A stretch of 64,000 nt of DNA, from NCBI RefSeq assembly GCF_900199545.1, contig NZ_LT962670.1:171289-235288 (forward strand). Direction: 5' to 3'. Shown one piece after another: positions 18,078 to 27,076 of the stretch. Origin of the DNA: Raoultibacter massiliensis. Lineage in GTDB: Bacteria; Actinomycetota; Coriobacteriia; Coriobacteriales; Eggerthellaceae. Position 1 is the first letter of the stretch. Each line of letters opens with the position of its first letter. Below the pieces are notes generated by a model. The model saw only the letters and a list, made by a program, of their open reading frames with translations. It had not been told where the DNA came from and searched no databases. A program made the translations under genes and the position numbers.

Positions 18078-19307
18078 CTATTTGACTTTGATGAGCACCA
18101 TGGCGACAACGGCTACGATAGCCAAAGGCACGCAGAGCGCGACCGATGCCGTAAGCCATCCAAGGCTGCTCGAGAGTCCGCCGAACAGCGGGGAGCCGAT
18201 AGTCGGCGCGAGGTTTTGGGAGATCTGCATGACGCTCATTCCCATGGCGATGGCAAGCGCTCCGCCACCCTTCTTCTCCATGATCTCGGGCGTCATCGGA
18301 CGCGTGCCGGAAGCGACCAAGCCGCCCATCAATCCGAAGATGATGACGGAAACCCACACGAGCGTGAGGTTGTCCATGAAGGCGATGGCGAGCGTGCAGG
18401 CGCACAGTGCGAATGCTGCGACGACGAAGGGCTTGCGGCGACCGATCTTGTCGTAGACGATTCCCATGATGGGCATGATGCAGATGGTGAGAAGCGGCAT
18501 GATGGACGTGATGGCGCCCGCTTCGGCGTTGGTCATGCCGATGCCTTGCTCGAGGTACATCGGATAAAAGTTCATGAACACACCGTTGCATACGAAGTTG
18601 AAGCAGAAGAACGCCAGGCAAAGCAGCCAGATCTCCTTGTTCTTGAGGAACTTGAGCCCGCGGATGAAGTATCCCTTCTCCTGCTCGACCTGCTCCACGG
18701 CGTCTTCGCTCGATCCGTTTTCGGGCATCTTGAATGCAAGCAGAACCACGACGAAGATGACTGCTGCTGCGATGACGCACATCCACCATGCGCCGCGCCA
18801 GCCGAACGCATCTGCAATCTGCGGGACGACCAGCATCGCTACCGTCGAACCGAGGGGCATCCACGTGCACCAGATAGCCAACGGCAGCGCGCGCCTGCGC
18901 TCGGGGAACCAAACCGAAATCGCGGTGGGGGCGGAAACTCCGATAAGTGCGATGCCGCATCCTTCGATCGCGCGGCTGAAATACAGAAGCGGAGCGGTTT
19001 CGGCAAACGCTCCGATGAGCGATCCGACGCCTACGCAAGCGATCGATGCTAGGATGGTTTTCTTGATACCCATTCTTCCGCACATCCAAGCGGCGGGAAT
19101 CGCCAGGATGACGCCGCATACGGTGAGAGCCGACATGAGCCATCCGAACGAAGCCGGATCGAGGCTGAACGCATCCATCAAAGGCTTGGAAAGCGTCGTC
19201 ACCTTGAACTGCGCCATAGGCGCGATAAAGCTTGCTAGAAAAACAATTAAGAGAATCAGCCACGCATATGGGCGAACCTTTTGTTCGCTTGTACCCCTCG
19301 TTTCCAC
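18078..19307 (-). CDS. MFS transporter next to the molybdoenzyme locus
   Basis: The 409-residue protein has 12 predicted membrane helices and the loop motifs GRMGIKK and YDKIGRRKPF of the major facilitator superfamily. The start is GTG at 19307, 8 bases after AAAGGAG. It resembles nitrate/oxalate-type and aromatic-acid MFS carriers. It lies behind the membrane LuxR gene and close to the molybdoenzyme genes, so it may carry their substrate or product; this is inference from position. Confidence 0.85.
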   Translation of the reverse strand: METRGTSEQKVRPYAWLILLIVFLASFIAPMAQFKVTTLSKPLMDAFSLDPASFGWLMSALTVCGVILAIPAAWMCGRMGIKKTILASIACVGVGSLIGAFAETAPLLYFSRAIEGCGIALIGVSAPTAISVWFPERRRALPLAIWCTWMPLGSTVAMLVVPQIADAFGWRGAWWMCVIAAAVIFVVVLLAFKMPENGSSEDAVEQVEQEKGYFIRGLKFLKNKEIWLLCLAFFCFNFVCNGVFMNFYPMYLEQGIGMTNAEAGAITSIMPLLTICIMPIMGIVYDKIGRRKPFVVAAFALCACTLAIAFMDNLTLVWVSVIIFGLMGGLVASGTRPMTPEIMEKKGGGALAIAMGMSVMQISQNLAPTIGSPLFGGLSSSLGWLTASVALCVPLAIVAVVAMVLIKVK

Positions 19308-19499
19308 AAGACACTCCTTTCAATGTTTCCCAAATCGCCTTTTGGCGCTTCGGTAAGCCAATGCTAGGTTGTGAACGGGGGCGTGTCTGTCCCACCTAGA
19401 CCGCGATTTTGCGGTCGGCGACATGTCGTATCAAAGGTATTACAGCACCTACGAACTGGGGATATATTAGAATTTGCCGATTTGCGGGCGGGGTTATCG

Positions 19500-21005
19500 C
19501 TAATCCTGCCGCTGCTGCAGAAGCTTCTGCTCGATCTTTTCGACGTGGTCGAGCAGCTCTTGGTGGGTATTGACTTCCAGTTTCCGATAGATCCGGTACT
19601 TATGGGTCTTGGCGGTGTTTTCGGAGATGAAAAGGCTGTCTTTGATGAACTTCACGTTTCGCCCGTGGGCGAGCATCGCAAAGATCTCCTTTTCGCGTGG
19701 GGACAGCTTGTAGGTGGTTGCGATCAGCTCGCACGCTTGCTCCCAGCTGTTGCCGCTTCGGTCGGCTGGGTCGGGTTGCGCCATTGTCGACTCGGGTTTG
19801 AGCAGGTCCATTTCGAGAAGCGTGTTCGTGGCGTACGGAGCGATCGACAAAACGATGGTGTAGATGACGATCCAGCCGAAGAAGAGCACGAAAGGATGGG
19901 CGAGGTCGCCGCCCGCAAGCGCATACGCCGAGGCTATGCCCCATCCGACGCAGATTCCCGCTGACGGAGCGAGCAGTCCTGCGGAGAAGTGGCGGGGCGA
20001 AACCGTTTCCTGGTCCCGTCCGACTGCGATGATCAGACTCCAGTAGAAAGCGGCATAGTAAAAGAACATGCTCGACGCTATGCAGGTGGGGATGAACTTG
20101 TAGGCGTCGGGCAGGGTCGGTACAAGGAAGAAGCACAATGCGGTGATGGGAAAGTACAGTCGTTCGATGAGCGTGTTCGTGAGCGCGCGCTTGAGAACCA
20201 TCGCGGTTGCAAGGAAAACGATTCCGCCGATAAAGCTGCCGCTTGCGGTGACCCCCAGCGTGCCCCACATGCCGAAATGGGCAATGCAGTAGCAGGTGAG
20301 CACGCTGAACGTGCCGCCGACTATAGTGGGCGAGAGGAATTTGGGCGCAAGGGTCTCAAATCCGCTTTCCTCATGCGGCGCCCCCGCACTGCCGTCTTGC
20401 CTGCCGTGCGCCGCTGCGAAGAAGAACACGAGCGAGACGACGAAGTAAACGCCTGGCAGGAAGGACCGAAGCGGATCGGGAGCAAAAAGTGCGAGCGCCC
20501 CGAACAGGGAGATGCACATGATCGCGCTGCCTACGGAGGCAAGCGATATCTTGCGGTTTCCCTCGTTGCGGTCTACGCGAGCCTGCAACGATCCTACCAG
20601 GGGAAAGAACAGCGCCTGCCCCAGCCCCCAAAGCGTCCACGCCGCAGCTTGCATGAGAAGGGAAGCTTGCAGGTCGAATGCAGATGCCGCCATGGCGGTA
20701 AGGAGTGGGACGGTCAACGCCGTCGAAAGGGCGATTCTTCCCCCCTCGCTTTTCGGGGATCGACGGAATTTCATGCGGACGGCTACAAGGTGAGTGCAGG
20801 CGAATACGAGCAGACCGCAGAAAGCGGGTAGAACGGTGAGCGTCGAGCCTACGGCGTCTTGAGTTTTCACGGGGAAGATCAGCGTAGTCACCAGAAACGA
20901 ACTGTAGAGCATGAAGGATATCGTTGCCATCACGCCGAAAATGCTTTCCGGAATTGCATCGTCGGAGTAGCCGGAATCCGGTTTCTTCGCTTCGTCAGCC
21001 ATCAT
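19500..21005 (-). CDS. Membrane-bound LuxR-family regulator (third)
   Basis: Around 12 hydrophobic helices precede a C-terminal LuxR helix-turn-helix (LSPREKEIFAMLAHG, then SENTAKTHKYRIYRKLEVNT). Two consecutive ATG codons follow GGGGGAA, and either could be used. It is divergently transcribed from the molybdoenzyme large subunit across a 238-bp gap, an arrangement also known for catechol dehydroxylase genes of Eggerthella lenta, so it is the probable regulator of that operon. Confidence 0.9.
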   Translation of the reverse strand: MMADEAKKPDSGYSDDAIPESIFGVMATISFMLYSSFLVTTLIFPVKTQDAVGSTLTVLPAFCGLLVFACTHLVAVRMKFRRSPKSEGGRIALSTALTVPLLTAMAASAFDLQASLLMQAAAWTLWGLGQALFFPLVGSLQARVDRNEGNRKISLASVGSAIMCISLFGALALFAPDPLRSFLPGVYFVVSLVFFFAAAHGRQDGSAGAPHEESGFETLAPKFLSPTIVGGTFSVLTCYCIAHFGMWGTLGVTASGSFIGGIVFLATAMVLKRALTNTLIERLYFPITALCFFLVPTLPDAYKFIPTCIASSMFFYYAAFYWSLIIAVGRDQETVSPRHFSAGLLAPSAGICVGWGIASAYALAGGDLAHPFVLFFGWIVIYTIVLSIAPYATNTLLEMDLLKPESTMAQPDPADRSGNSWEQACELIATTYKLSPREKEIFAMLAHGRNVKFIKDSLFISENTAKTHKYRIYRKLEVNTHQELLDHVEKIEQKLLQQRQD

Positions 21006-21243
21006 TTCCCCCTATGTAGTACCAACGACATGACACGCAAATCGGTTTTTGCCATAGTTCGGCGACTGTGCGAGATCGCCGCCGGGACTATGGTTGAGCG
21101 CGTCGAGCGGATGGTTCTTTCGGGTCGGCGGTTCTTCGTAGCTGCCGAAGCATGACGAACTGGCTTGAGTGACATCGGACAGTGTAGCACCATCCGCGAG
21201 ACTCGACGAGTGCAAGCAAGAACGTAGGAAAAAGGAGGAGTCT

Positions 21244-23811
21244 ATGGGAGATGTGAGAAGCTATACCGATCCTGCAGATGTCGACCGTCATACATCGTGT
21301 ACGACCGCCGGTCCGATGTTCGTTGACGTGAAAGACGGCAAGATCGTTCGCGTAGATCCGCTTTCGTTTGATCCTGAAGAGGTCGACTCTTGGGAGGTCA
21401 AGGTAAACGGCAAGTGCTATCGCCCGCCGCTTACGCTTCCGCTTCTGCCTTGGGGACAGGCGTACAAAGCGATGCAGTCAACCGAAACGCGCGTCAAGTA
21501 TCCGATGAAGCGAAAAGATTGGGATCCCCATGGCGAGAGGAATTCCCAAAACCGCGGTATCACGGGATACGAGCGCATCAGCTGGGACGAGGCGTACGAT
21601 CTTATCGTGGAGGAAATGAACCGCGTTCGCGCGACGAAGGGCCCTTCGGGCATCGGCTACTGCGACAGCGCTCACACCGAGTGGGGAAGCTTGCATTTCG
21701 TGTTCAGCGACGTGTACCGTTTCTGGCATATGGTGGGCGGTACGTTCATCGAGTTTACCCCGAACAGCTGGGAGGGGTGGGCTTGCGGAGCGCCGTTTTT
21801 GTGGGGCGACTGGCAAGGGCACGGTTTGCCGGCGGCTCCCGATTCGCTCCAAGACGTTTCCCGCAACAGCGAGCTCATCATCCTGTGGGGCAACGACCCG
21901 CTCATGCATAGCATCTACAGCGGCATCGACACGGCGCGCCTGTGGCAGTACTGGCGCGATCTCGGCAAGGAGATCGTCGTTGTGGAACCGTTCCTCAACG
22001 AGACGGGGCTGAACTACGCCGATAAGTGGATTCGGATATACCCCGGTACCGACGGTGCGATGGCTGCGGCTATCGCGTACACATGGATCACCGAAGGCTT
22101 GTATGACCAGGAGTATCTCGATACCCATGCGGTCGGGTTCGACGACGAGCATCTGCCTGACGGCATTCCCGACGGCAGTTCGTTCAAGGCGTACATCCTG
22201 GGCGAATGGGAAGACGGCATTCCGAAGACACCCGAATGGGCTTCCGAGATATGCGGTGTCGAACCGCGCGTAATCCGAGCTTTGGCACGGCAGTGGGGCA
22301 CCAAGCCGACTTCCTTGTGGTGCATGCAGGGCGGCGCCTGCCGTCGCGAGTTCGCCCATGAGTTCACGCGTATGATGGGTGTTCTGCAGATCATGCAGGG
22401 GCTCGGCAAGCCCGGTGTCGGCGTGCAGGGAACGTGTCTGTCTATTTCGGGTCCCTACGATGGCGTGAACCAGATCGGTCCGACGGGATACGCCGACGGT
22501 GGCATGAACGTGGTGATGGAGAAGTACTATCCCAATCCCGTTCCGCAGAAGATAACCTTCCAGAAGTTCAACGACTGCATCAACAACGCTCCCCAGCATT
22601 GGCAGGGAGGCCATCAGGATAACTTCAACGCCGACATGTTCCTCGAGCAGATGGACTATCCGATGGCAGGTTGCGCCGAGGTCGAGTTCGTGTGGTTGCA
22701 CGGCTCGACGCTGACCAACCCGCCCAACTATCAGCATCACATTGAAACCTATCGCAGCGAAAACATCAAGACGTTCGTCGTTGCAGCTCCGTGGTTCGAT
22801 CGCGATTGCCGCTACGCCGATATCGTGTTGCCCATCACCACCGTGTTCGAGCGCCAGGACATCACCGAGCCCGCTTCCGTCGGCCAGTACGTTCCCCCGT
22901 CCTACGTTGGCCTTCGCAACGCGGTCTTTACGCAGAAATGCGTCGACCCCATCGGCGAGAGCAAGACTGACCTGCAAGTTTACACCGACGTGGCAACGCG
23001 TTTAGGGTTGGGTGACTACTACATCGAAGGGAATACCGAAGAAACGCTGCTGCGGAAGATGTTCGAGCGGACAAGCATTCCGCTGTCCTACGACGAGTTC
23101 AAGGAAAAGGGCTATTACGTGTGACCCCAGCCGGAAAACTACGCGGAGTGCAAACAGTTCCAGAAGTTCTACGAGGATCCTGAGAACAATCCTCTCGATA
23201 CGCCTTCGGGTAAAGCCGAGATCTTCAGCATGCGCCTGTACGAACACTACAACAACAATTCGGAGATTCCTCCCGTGCCCCATTTCATCCCCGAGCGCGA
23301 GGGGCATCTTTCGGAGGATCTGAAGCAGGTCTATCCGCTGCAAATGCTCATGGCGCATCCGAAGTATCGCTTCCATGGGAAGTACAACGACATCGAATGG
23401 CTGCGCGAGAACTACAAAGTGTACGGACCGGACGGCTACGGGTACGAGCCCTGCTGGATGAACCCGATCGACGCAGAGGAGCGCGGGTTGTCCGATGGCG
23501 ATATTGTGCTTTGCCGCAACGATCGCGGTCGTGTGCTGGCGGGCGTCCGCATCACGAAGCGCCTGATTCCCGGAGTCGCGTGGCTGTCCTACGGCGCCTG
23601 GCAGGATCCGTTGTCGGAAGACGTCCACTCGATTGACCGCGGCGGCGATGGGAACGTGCTTTCCAACAACGCCCCCATGTCGGTGCACCATGTCGGCGGA
23701 GCGTTCAACTCGGTGCTCTTCGAGGTTGAGAAAGCCGATCTCGATGCGTTGCAGGTGGAATATCCTGACGGATTCGCTGGCAAGTATCGCACGTGGAACA
23801 GGGAGGGGTAA
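21244..23811 (+). pseudogene. Transhydroxylase/catechol-dehydroxylase-like molybdoenzyme, large subunit, with in-frame TGA
   Basis: This is a DMSO-reductase-superfamily bis-molybdopterin enzyme. The N-terminal TAGPMFVDVKDGKIVRVDP, the PMKRKDWDPHGERN segment and the lack of an N-terminal FeS motif place it with pyrogallol-phloroglucinol transhydroxylase and the gut catechol dehydroxylases. Translation starts at 21244 after AAAGGAGG. At 23122-23124 (codon 627) a TGA interrupts GYYV/PQPENY; the frame and homology continue unbroken for 229 more codons, including the C-terminal cofactor-binding domain. TGG (Trp) changed to TGA is the simplest cause. Unless read through, the 626-residue product would lack that domain. 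The His at position 144 of transhydroxylase is present (SAH144), but position 174 is Asn instead of Asp. The small subunit gene follows after 4 bp. Confidence 0.85.
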
Positions 23812-23815
23812 GCCG

Positions 23816-24637
23816 ATGAAAACGCTATTGATCAATGCGGAGAAATGCATCGATTGCCGCAATTGCCAGACGGCATGCAAAGACGAGCATTGCGATAATG
23901 ATTGGAGTCCGATCGCTGCGATTCAAGCTCCGAAGCAGTACTGGATCAAAGTTCAAAATGTCGAAGCAGGAGACGGGTCGCGCGTGGAGATGCAGCGCAC
24001 GCAGCTCGTGTGCCAGCATTGCGCCGACGCTCCCTGCATGAAGGTTGCCAAGGACGGTGCGGTTTACCGCCGCTCGGACGGGCTTATCATCATCGATCCC
24101 GAGAAGGCGCAGGGTCAGAAAGCCATTATGGAGGCATGCCCTTACCATGCGGTGTACTGGAACGTTGAGCTTGACATTCCCCAGAAGTGCACGATGTGCG
24201 CTCACCTGCGCGACATCGGTCGGGAGCCGCGTTGCGTGACCGCCTGTCCGACCGACGCGCTGAAGATCGTCGAGTCGGAAGACGTAGTTGATTCCACGCT
24301 TCTGCCGTCGCCTGTCGAGCATCTTCACCCTGAATACGGCACGAATCCGCAGGTCCTGTATCAGCAGCTGCCCCGGCCGTTCATTGCGGGGGAGACCTGC
24401 TCGCTTGATGGGAAGGAGTGCTTGTCCAACGTGAAAGTGACCGCGACCCATCAGATGCTCGGGCTTCGGTACTGCGACGTTACCGATGCGTTCGGCGAGT
24501 TCAAACTCAAGGGGCTTGAGCCTGGGTACTACACCGTGTCCTTCGAAAAGGACGGGTATGGCTACAAGGAGCTTTCGAACATGGACGCCTCCGAGTCGAT
24601 CAACCTCGATACCGTTAAACTTACCGCGCTCGTCTAG
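23816..24637 (+). CDS. 4Fe-4S electron-transfer small subunit of the molybdoenzyme
   Basis: This subunit shuttles electrons to or from the molybdenum subunit. The 273-residue protein begins with a ferredoxin-type CIDCRNCQTAC, has further clusters at CQHCADAPC, CPYHAV and CTMCAHL...CVTACP, and ends in an Ig-like/Cna-B-type domain (residues ~190-270, with the DAFGEFKLKGLEPGYYTVSF core). That tail is the hallmark of the transhydroxylase small subunit. The start at 23816 has GGGAGGGG upstream and lies 4 bp after the large subunit stop. The gene is intact even though the large subunit is interrupted. Confidence 0.92.
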   Translation: MKTLLINAEKCIDCRNCQTACKDEHCDNDWSPIAAIQAPKQYWIKVQNVEAGDGSRVEMQRTQLVCQHCADAPCMKVAKDGAVYRRSDGLIIIDPEKAQGQKAIMEACPYHAVYWNVELDIPQKCTMCAHLRDIGREPRCVTACPTDALKIVESEDVVDSTLLPSPVEHLHPEYGTNPQVLYQQLPRPFIAGETCSLDGKECLSNVKVTATHQMLGLRYCDVTDAFGEFKLKGLEPGYYTVSFEKDGYGYKELSNMDASESINLDTVKLTALV

Positions 24638-24668
24638 GCGTAGCGTGAAGAAGAAAGGATAGGATGCC

Positions 24669-24944
24669 ATGTGTTTTAGACCACCGACCGTTGAAACGGC
24701 AAGCCCTGTTTGCCCTGAATGCGGGCACGAGAACTTCATCGGCGTGACGATCTGCGCCCAATGCGGAGCTAATCTCGCTTCGGGTCCTGTAGGAACCCAG
24801 TCGGCGGAAAGCCGCGATTGGACGCCGGGTTTGGACTTCCAGCAAAACGCCGCTCCGATGGGGTCTCCGAAGCCGCCGAGCGCACCGACTGCCCCTGGGG
24901 CTCCTGCTGCTCCATCGGCACCGAAGCCGCCGAACGCTTTATAG
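24669..24944 (+). CDS. Small zinc-ribbon protein, third gene of the molybdoenzyme operon
   Basis: The 91-residue protein has two CxxC knuckles (CPECGHENFIGVTICAQCG, residues 15-33) that probably bind one zinc, followed by a Pro/Ala/Ser-rich tail. It starts 31 bp after the small subunit, behind GAAAGGATAGG, and is followed by a strong terminator, so it belongs to the operon. I know no function; an assembly or partner protein for the molybdoenzyme is possible. Confidence 0.75.
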   Translation: MCFRPPTVETASPVCPECGHENFIGVTICAQCGANLASGPVGTQSAESRDWTPGLDFQQNAAPMGSPKPPSAPTAPGAPAAPSAPKPPNAL

Positions 24945-24952
24945 CGATGCAG

Positions 24953-24983
24953 GCAGGGACGCGCGATCGCGTCCCTGCTTTTT
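24953..24983 (+). terminator. Terminator of the molybdoenzyme operon
   Basis: GCAGGGACGCG pairs perfectly with CGCGTCCCTGC around a CGAT loop and is followed by TTTTT. Confidence 0.9.
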
Positions 24984-25066
24984 GTTAGGGCTTTAGCCCG
25001 TCGGCCGCGCAAAGCGCGGACGATATCAACCACCCGCTATGCGGGTGCGCGACAGATGTTATACAA

Positions 25067-25125
25067 AATCACCTTCCTATACAATGGCGATTGTTCAGGT
25101 CGTCCAGCGAATTAGGAAGGTGATT
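25067..25125 (+). promoter_or_regulatory. Hairpin that hides the tnpA ribosome binding site
   Basis: AATCACCTTCCTA (25067-25079) is the exact complement of TAGGAAGGTGATT (25113-25125), which contains the AGGAAGG ribosome site 8 bases before the tnpA start. In mRNA the site would be masked. This matches the translational self-repression known for Salmonella IS200. Confidence 0.75.
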
Positions 25126-25128
25126 AAT

Positions 25129-25605
25129 TTGGCGCAACAGTCGCATAGCCTGTCGCACACGAAGTGGATGTGTAAGTATCACATCGTCTTCACTCCGAAG
25201 TATAGGCGCAAAATTATCTACAATCAATTGAGGACTAGCATTGGGAGCATACTCCGCACACTATGCGGATACAAAGGCGTTGAGATACTAGAAGGGCACC
25301 TCATGCCTGATCATGTTCACATGCTAGTGAGCATTCCGCCGAAGATAAGCGTCTCTAGTTTTATGGGGTATCTGAAGGGAAAGAGTTCCCTGATGATTTT
25401 CGACAAGCATGCCAATCTCAAGTACAAGTTCGGTAACAGGAAGTTTTGGGCCGAAGGTTACTACGTAAGCACGGTAGGTCTTAATGAGGCCGCTATTGCA
25501 AAATACATTCGCGAACAAGAAAAGCACGACATTGCACTCGACAAGTTAAGCGTTAAAGAATACGAAGACCCGTTCATCAAAGGACAAGGCAAGCTGCCAC
25601 TTTAA
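25129..25605 (+). CDS. tnpA: IS200/IS605 family transposase (Y1 HUH)
   Basis: TnpA cuts and rejoins single-stranded DNA. The 158-residue protein contains the metal-binding HUH motif in MPDHVHMLVSI and the catalytic tyrosine in AKYIREQEKHD. The start is TTG at 25129, because AGGAAGG precedes it and the sequence AQQSHSLSHTKWMCKYHI then aligns with family N-termini; the open frame upstream is part of the leader. A palindrome GCCACTT/AAGTGGC covers the stop codon. Confidence 0.92.
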   Translation: MAQQSHSLSHTKWMCKYHIVFTPKYRRKIIYNQLRTSIGSILRTLCGYKGVEILEGHLMPDHVHMLVSIPPKISVSSFMGYLKGKSSLMIFDKHANLKYKFGNRKFWAEGYYVSTVGLNEAAIAKYIREQEKHDIALDKLSVKEYEDPFIKGQGKLPL

Positions 25606-25890
25606 GTGGCTTGTTGCGAGTCAAAAGCTATACGGCCTGAACACAAGTGAAGGCCAGCGTCTTTAGGCGCTGGCTGGTAATCCTTGGGGTTATACCCCTA
25701 GAGCAAACCACCCGTTTTCACGGGTGGTTCTGATTGTCGGAGCGTCGTCGGGTTTGCATCTCATCGAAAAAGCGGCAGCTTAATTGCAGGTGCGTATGCG
25801 AGCGGGCGATAATGGGGTTGAAGACGAGACGGATCATTCGCGAAGGCAGGCGCGCGTACGCAGGACGGACTCGGCAAGGAGTCGGCATGA

Positions 25891-26049
25891 CGAAAAACGC
25901 AGCAAGCGAAACAACCTGATTGCGATGCGCTGTATCCGGTAACCGATCTGGCGGGTTTCTACGAGCGATACGGCTGGCGCTTTCTCGGTATGGTGCGGGG
26001 CGATGATGGCTGCCTCGAGCGCATGTACGCCTCTAACCCTGAGTTTTGA
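25891..26049 (+). pseudogene. C-terminal remnant of a GNAT acetyltransferase
   Basis: Reading from 25891 to the stop at 26047-26049 gives DLAGFYERYGWRFLGMV and then LERMYASNPEF, the typical final strands of GNAT N-acetyltransferases. A stop at 25888-25890 and the lack of a start or acetyl-CoA motif upstream show that only the end survives. The missing part would lie where the insertion sequence now ends. No other gene is visible between 25736 and 26223. Confidence 0.6.
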
Positions 26050-26223
26050 ACCGTACATTTCCGAGCGTATTTTTCCTCGTCGTTCCCGAAAAACTGCTTT
26101 CTTCTGTTTTCTCGTCCGCCGCTTTTGATACTATGGCGTCCCTTATAATGACGAATATGCCGCAGGTGCCGAATGCATGCTGCGGGCGCGCCGCAGGAGT
26201 GCCGCGCATAGAAAGGACGACCC

Positions 26224-26754
26224 ATGTTTCGAGAGATACGCAGGAGCAGGCAAGCTCTTCCCGTGGAAGAGGGGAGAGAGATCCTCCATCGCAACACGGC
26301 GGGGGTGTTGAGCCTGCACGATGAGCTCTATCCATACGGAGTGCCGATCAGCTACGTTTACGAGGAGAGCTCGCTCGCGCCAGGAGCGCTCTACGGCACT
26401 GTTTACTTCCACTGTGCAACCGCGGGCCATAAGCTCGAGGCTCTCGGCCGCAACGACCGCGTGTCGTTTTGCGTGATCGATCAGGACCACGTGCTTCCCG
26501 AGAAGTTCACGACCGAGTTTCGCAGCGTGATCGCGTTCGGCGTTGCCCGCGTTGTTTCCGATGACGACGAGAAGCGCCACGGACTCGAGCTGCTGGCAGA
26601 GAAATACAGTCCCGGCTACGATTCCGACGGTGAGATCAAAGGCGAATGGAACCACACGAGCGTAGTGGCGATCGACCTCGATTACTTCAGCACGAAAGAG
26701 GCGATCGAGCTCGTGCGCGCCCGCGAAGCGCAGCCCGAGGGCGCGGAAGGGTAG
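26224..26754 (+). CDS. Pyridoxamine-phosphate-oxidase-like flavoprotein (NimA type)
   Basis: The 176-residue protein has the split-barrel FMN-binding fold of the family that includes 5-nitroimidazole reductase NimA. Visible are the opening LPVEEGREILHRNTAGVLSL, the YFHCATAGHKLEAL strand-loop and a C-terminal AIDLDYFSTKEA. The ATG follows GAAAGGACGACCC. The gene stands alone and is followed by a terminator. The natural substrate is unknown; nitro-drug reduction is possible but not shown. Confidence 0.85.
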   Translation: MFREIRRSRQALPVEEGREILHRNTAGVLSLHDELYPYGVPISYVYEESSLAPGALYGTVYFHCATAGHKLEALGRNDRVSFCVIDQDHVLPEKFTTEFRSVIAFGVARVVSDDDEKRHGLELLAEKYSPGYDSDGEIKGEWNHTSVVAIDLDYFSTKEAIELVRAREAQPEGAEG

Positions 26755-26804
26755 CGGCACGGCGGGTTTCCGCTTTGCGCGGCGGCCGATCTAAGTCGAT
26801 CGTA

Positions 26805-26845
26805 AGGGGCTATCGAATCTGCTCGAAAGCCCCTTTCTCTTTTTC
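26805..26845 (+). terminator. Terminator after the NimA-like gene
   Basis: AAGGGGCT (26805-26812) pairs with AGCCCCTT (26829-26836) and is followed by TCTCTTTTT. No gene lies between it and the start at 27077; that stretch must hold the promoter of the next gene, but I cannot assign boxes. Confidence 0.75.
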
Positions 26846-27076
26846 CCGCGAAACGTCGATTCGACGTATATCACCCGAATCGACGATGCGAACCAACCAT
26901 TCGGAGGATTTTCCGACTCCTTTTTCTGCAGCACCATATCCCCAGACGAGAAAGCCGCACGTGATGTTTCGGATGCGTCGTCTTTCTTTAGGGAGCGTTT
27001 CGTTCGCTTCAGGCAGATGCAAGCGCATCGTCTGGTTCGGGCGGAGCAAAAACGGTATTGCGATGGGAGAAAGCAT

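Larger units (their letters stand above)
25020..25735 (+). mobile_element. IS200/IS605-type insertion sequence without tnpB
   Basis: A single Y1 transposase gene is bracketed by subterminal hairpins with similar sequence: CACCCGC-TAT-GCGGGTG at 25031-25047 (left) and AACCACCCGT-TTTC-ACGGGTGGTT at 25706-25729 (right). Such ends without long terminal repeats or target duplication are typical of IS200/IS605. Exact ends are not certain. The element is AT-richer than its surroundings and sits between the molybdoenzyme operon and a broken acetyltransferase. Confidence 0.85.

Noticed and set aside
23122..23124. The TGA as a selenocysteine codon
   Set aside because: Sec in molybdoenzymes sits at the molybdenum ligand in the N-terminal half; here the site is near the C-terminal domain, no good SECIS hairpin follows, and relatives have other residues. 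Not excluded by experiment.
23230..23811. The frame after the TGA as a separate gene
   Set aside because: It is in frame with and homologous to the C-terminal domain of the large subunit, and has no ribosome site of its own.
24985..25060. GC-rich small hairpins left of the insertion sequence as CRISPR repeats
   Set aside because: There is no repeated spacing; they belong to the insertion-sequence end.
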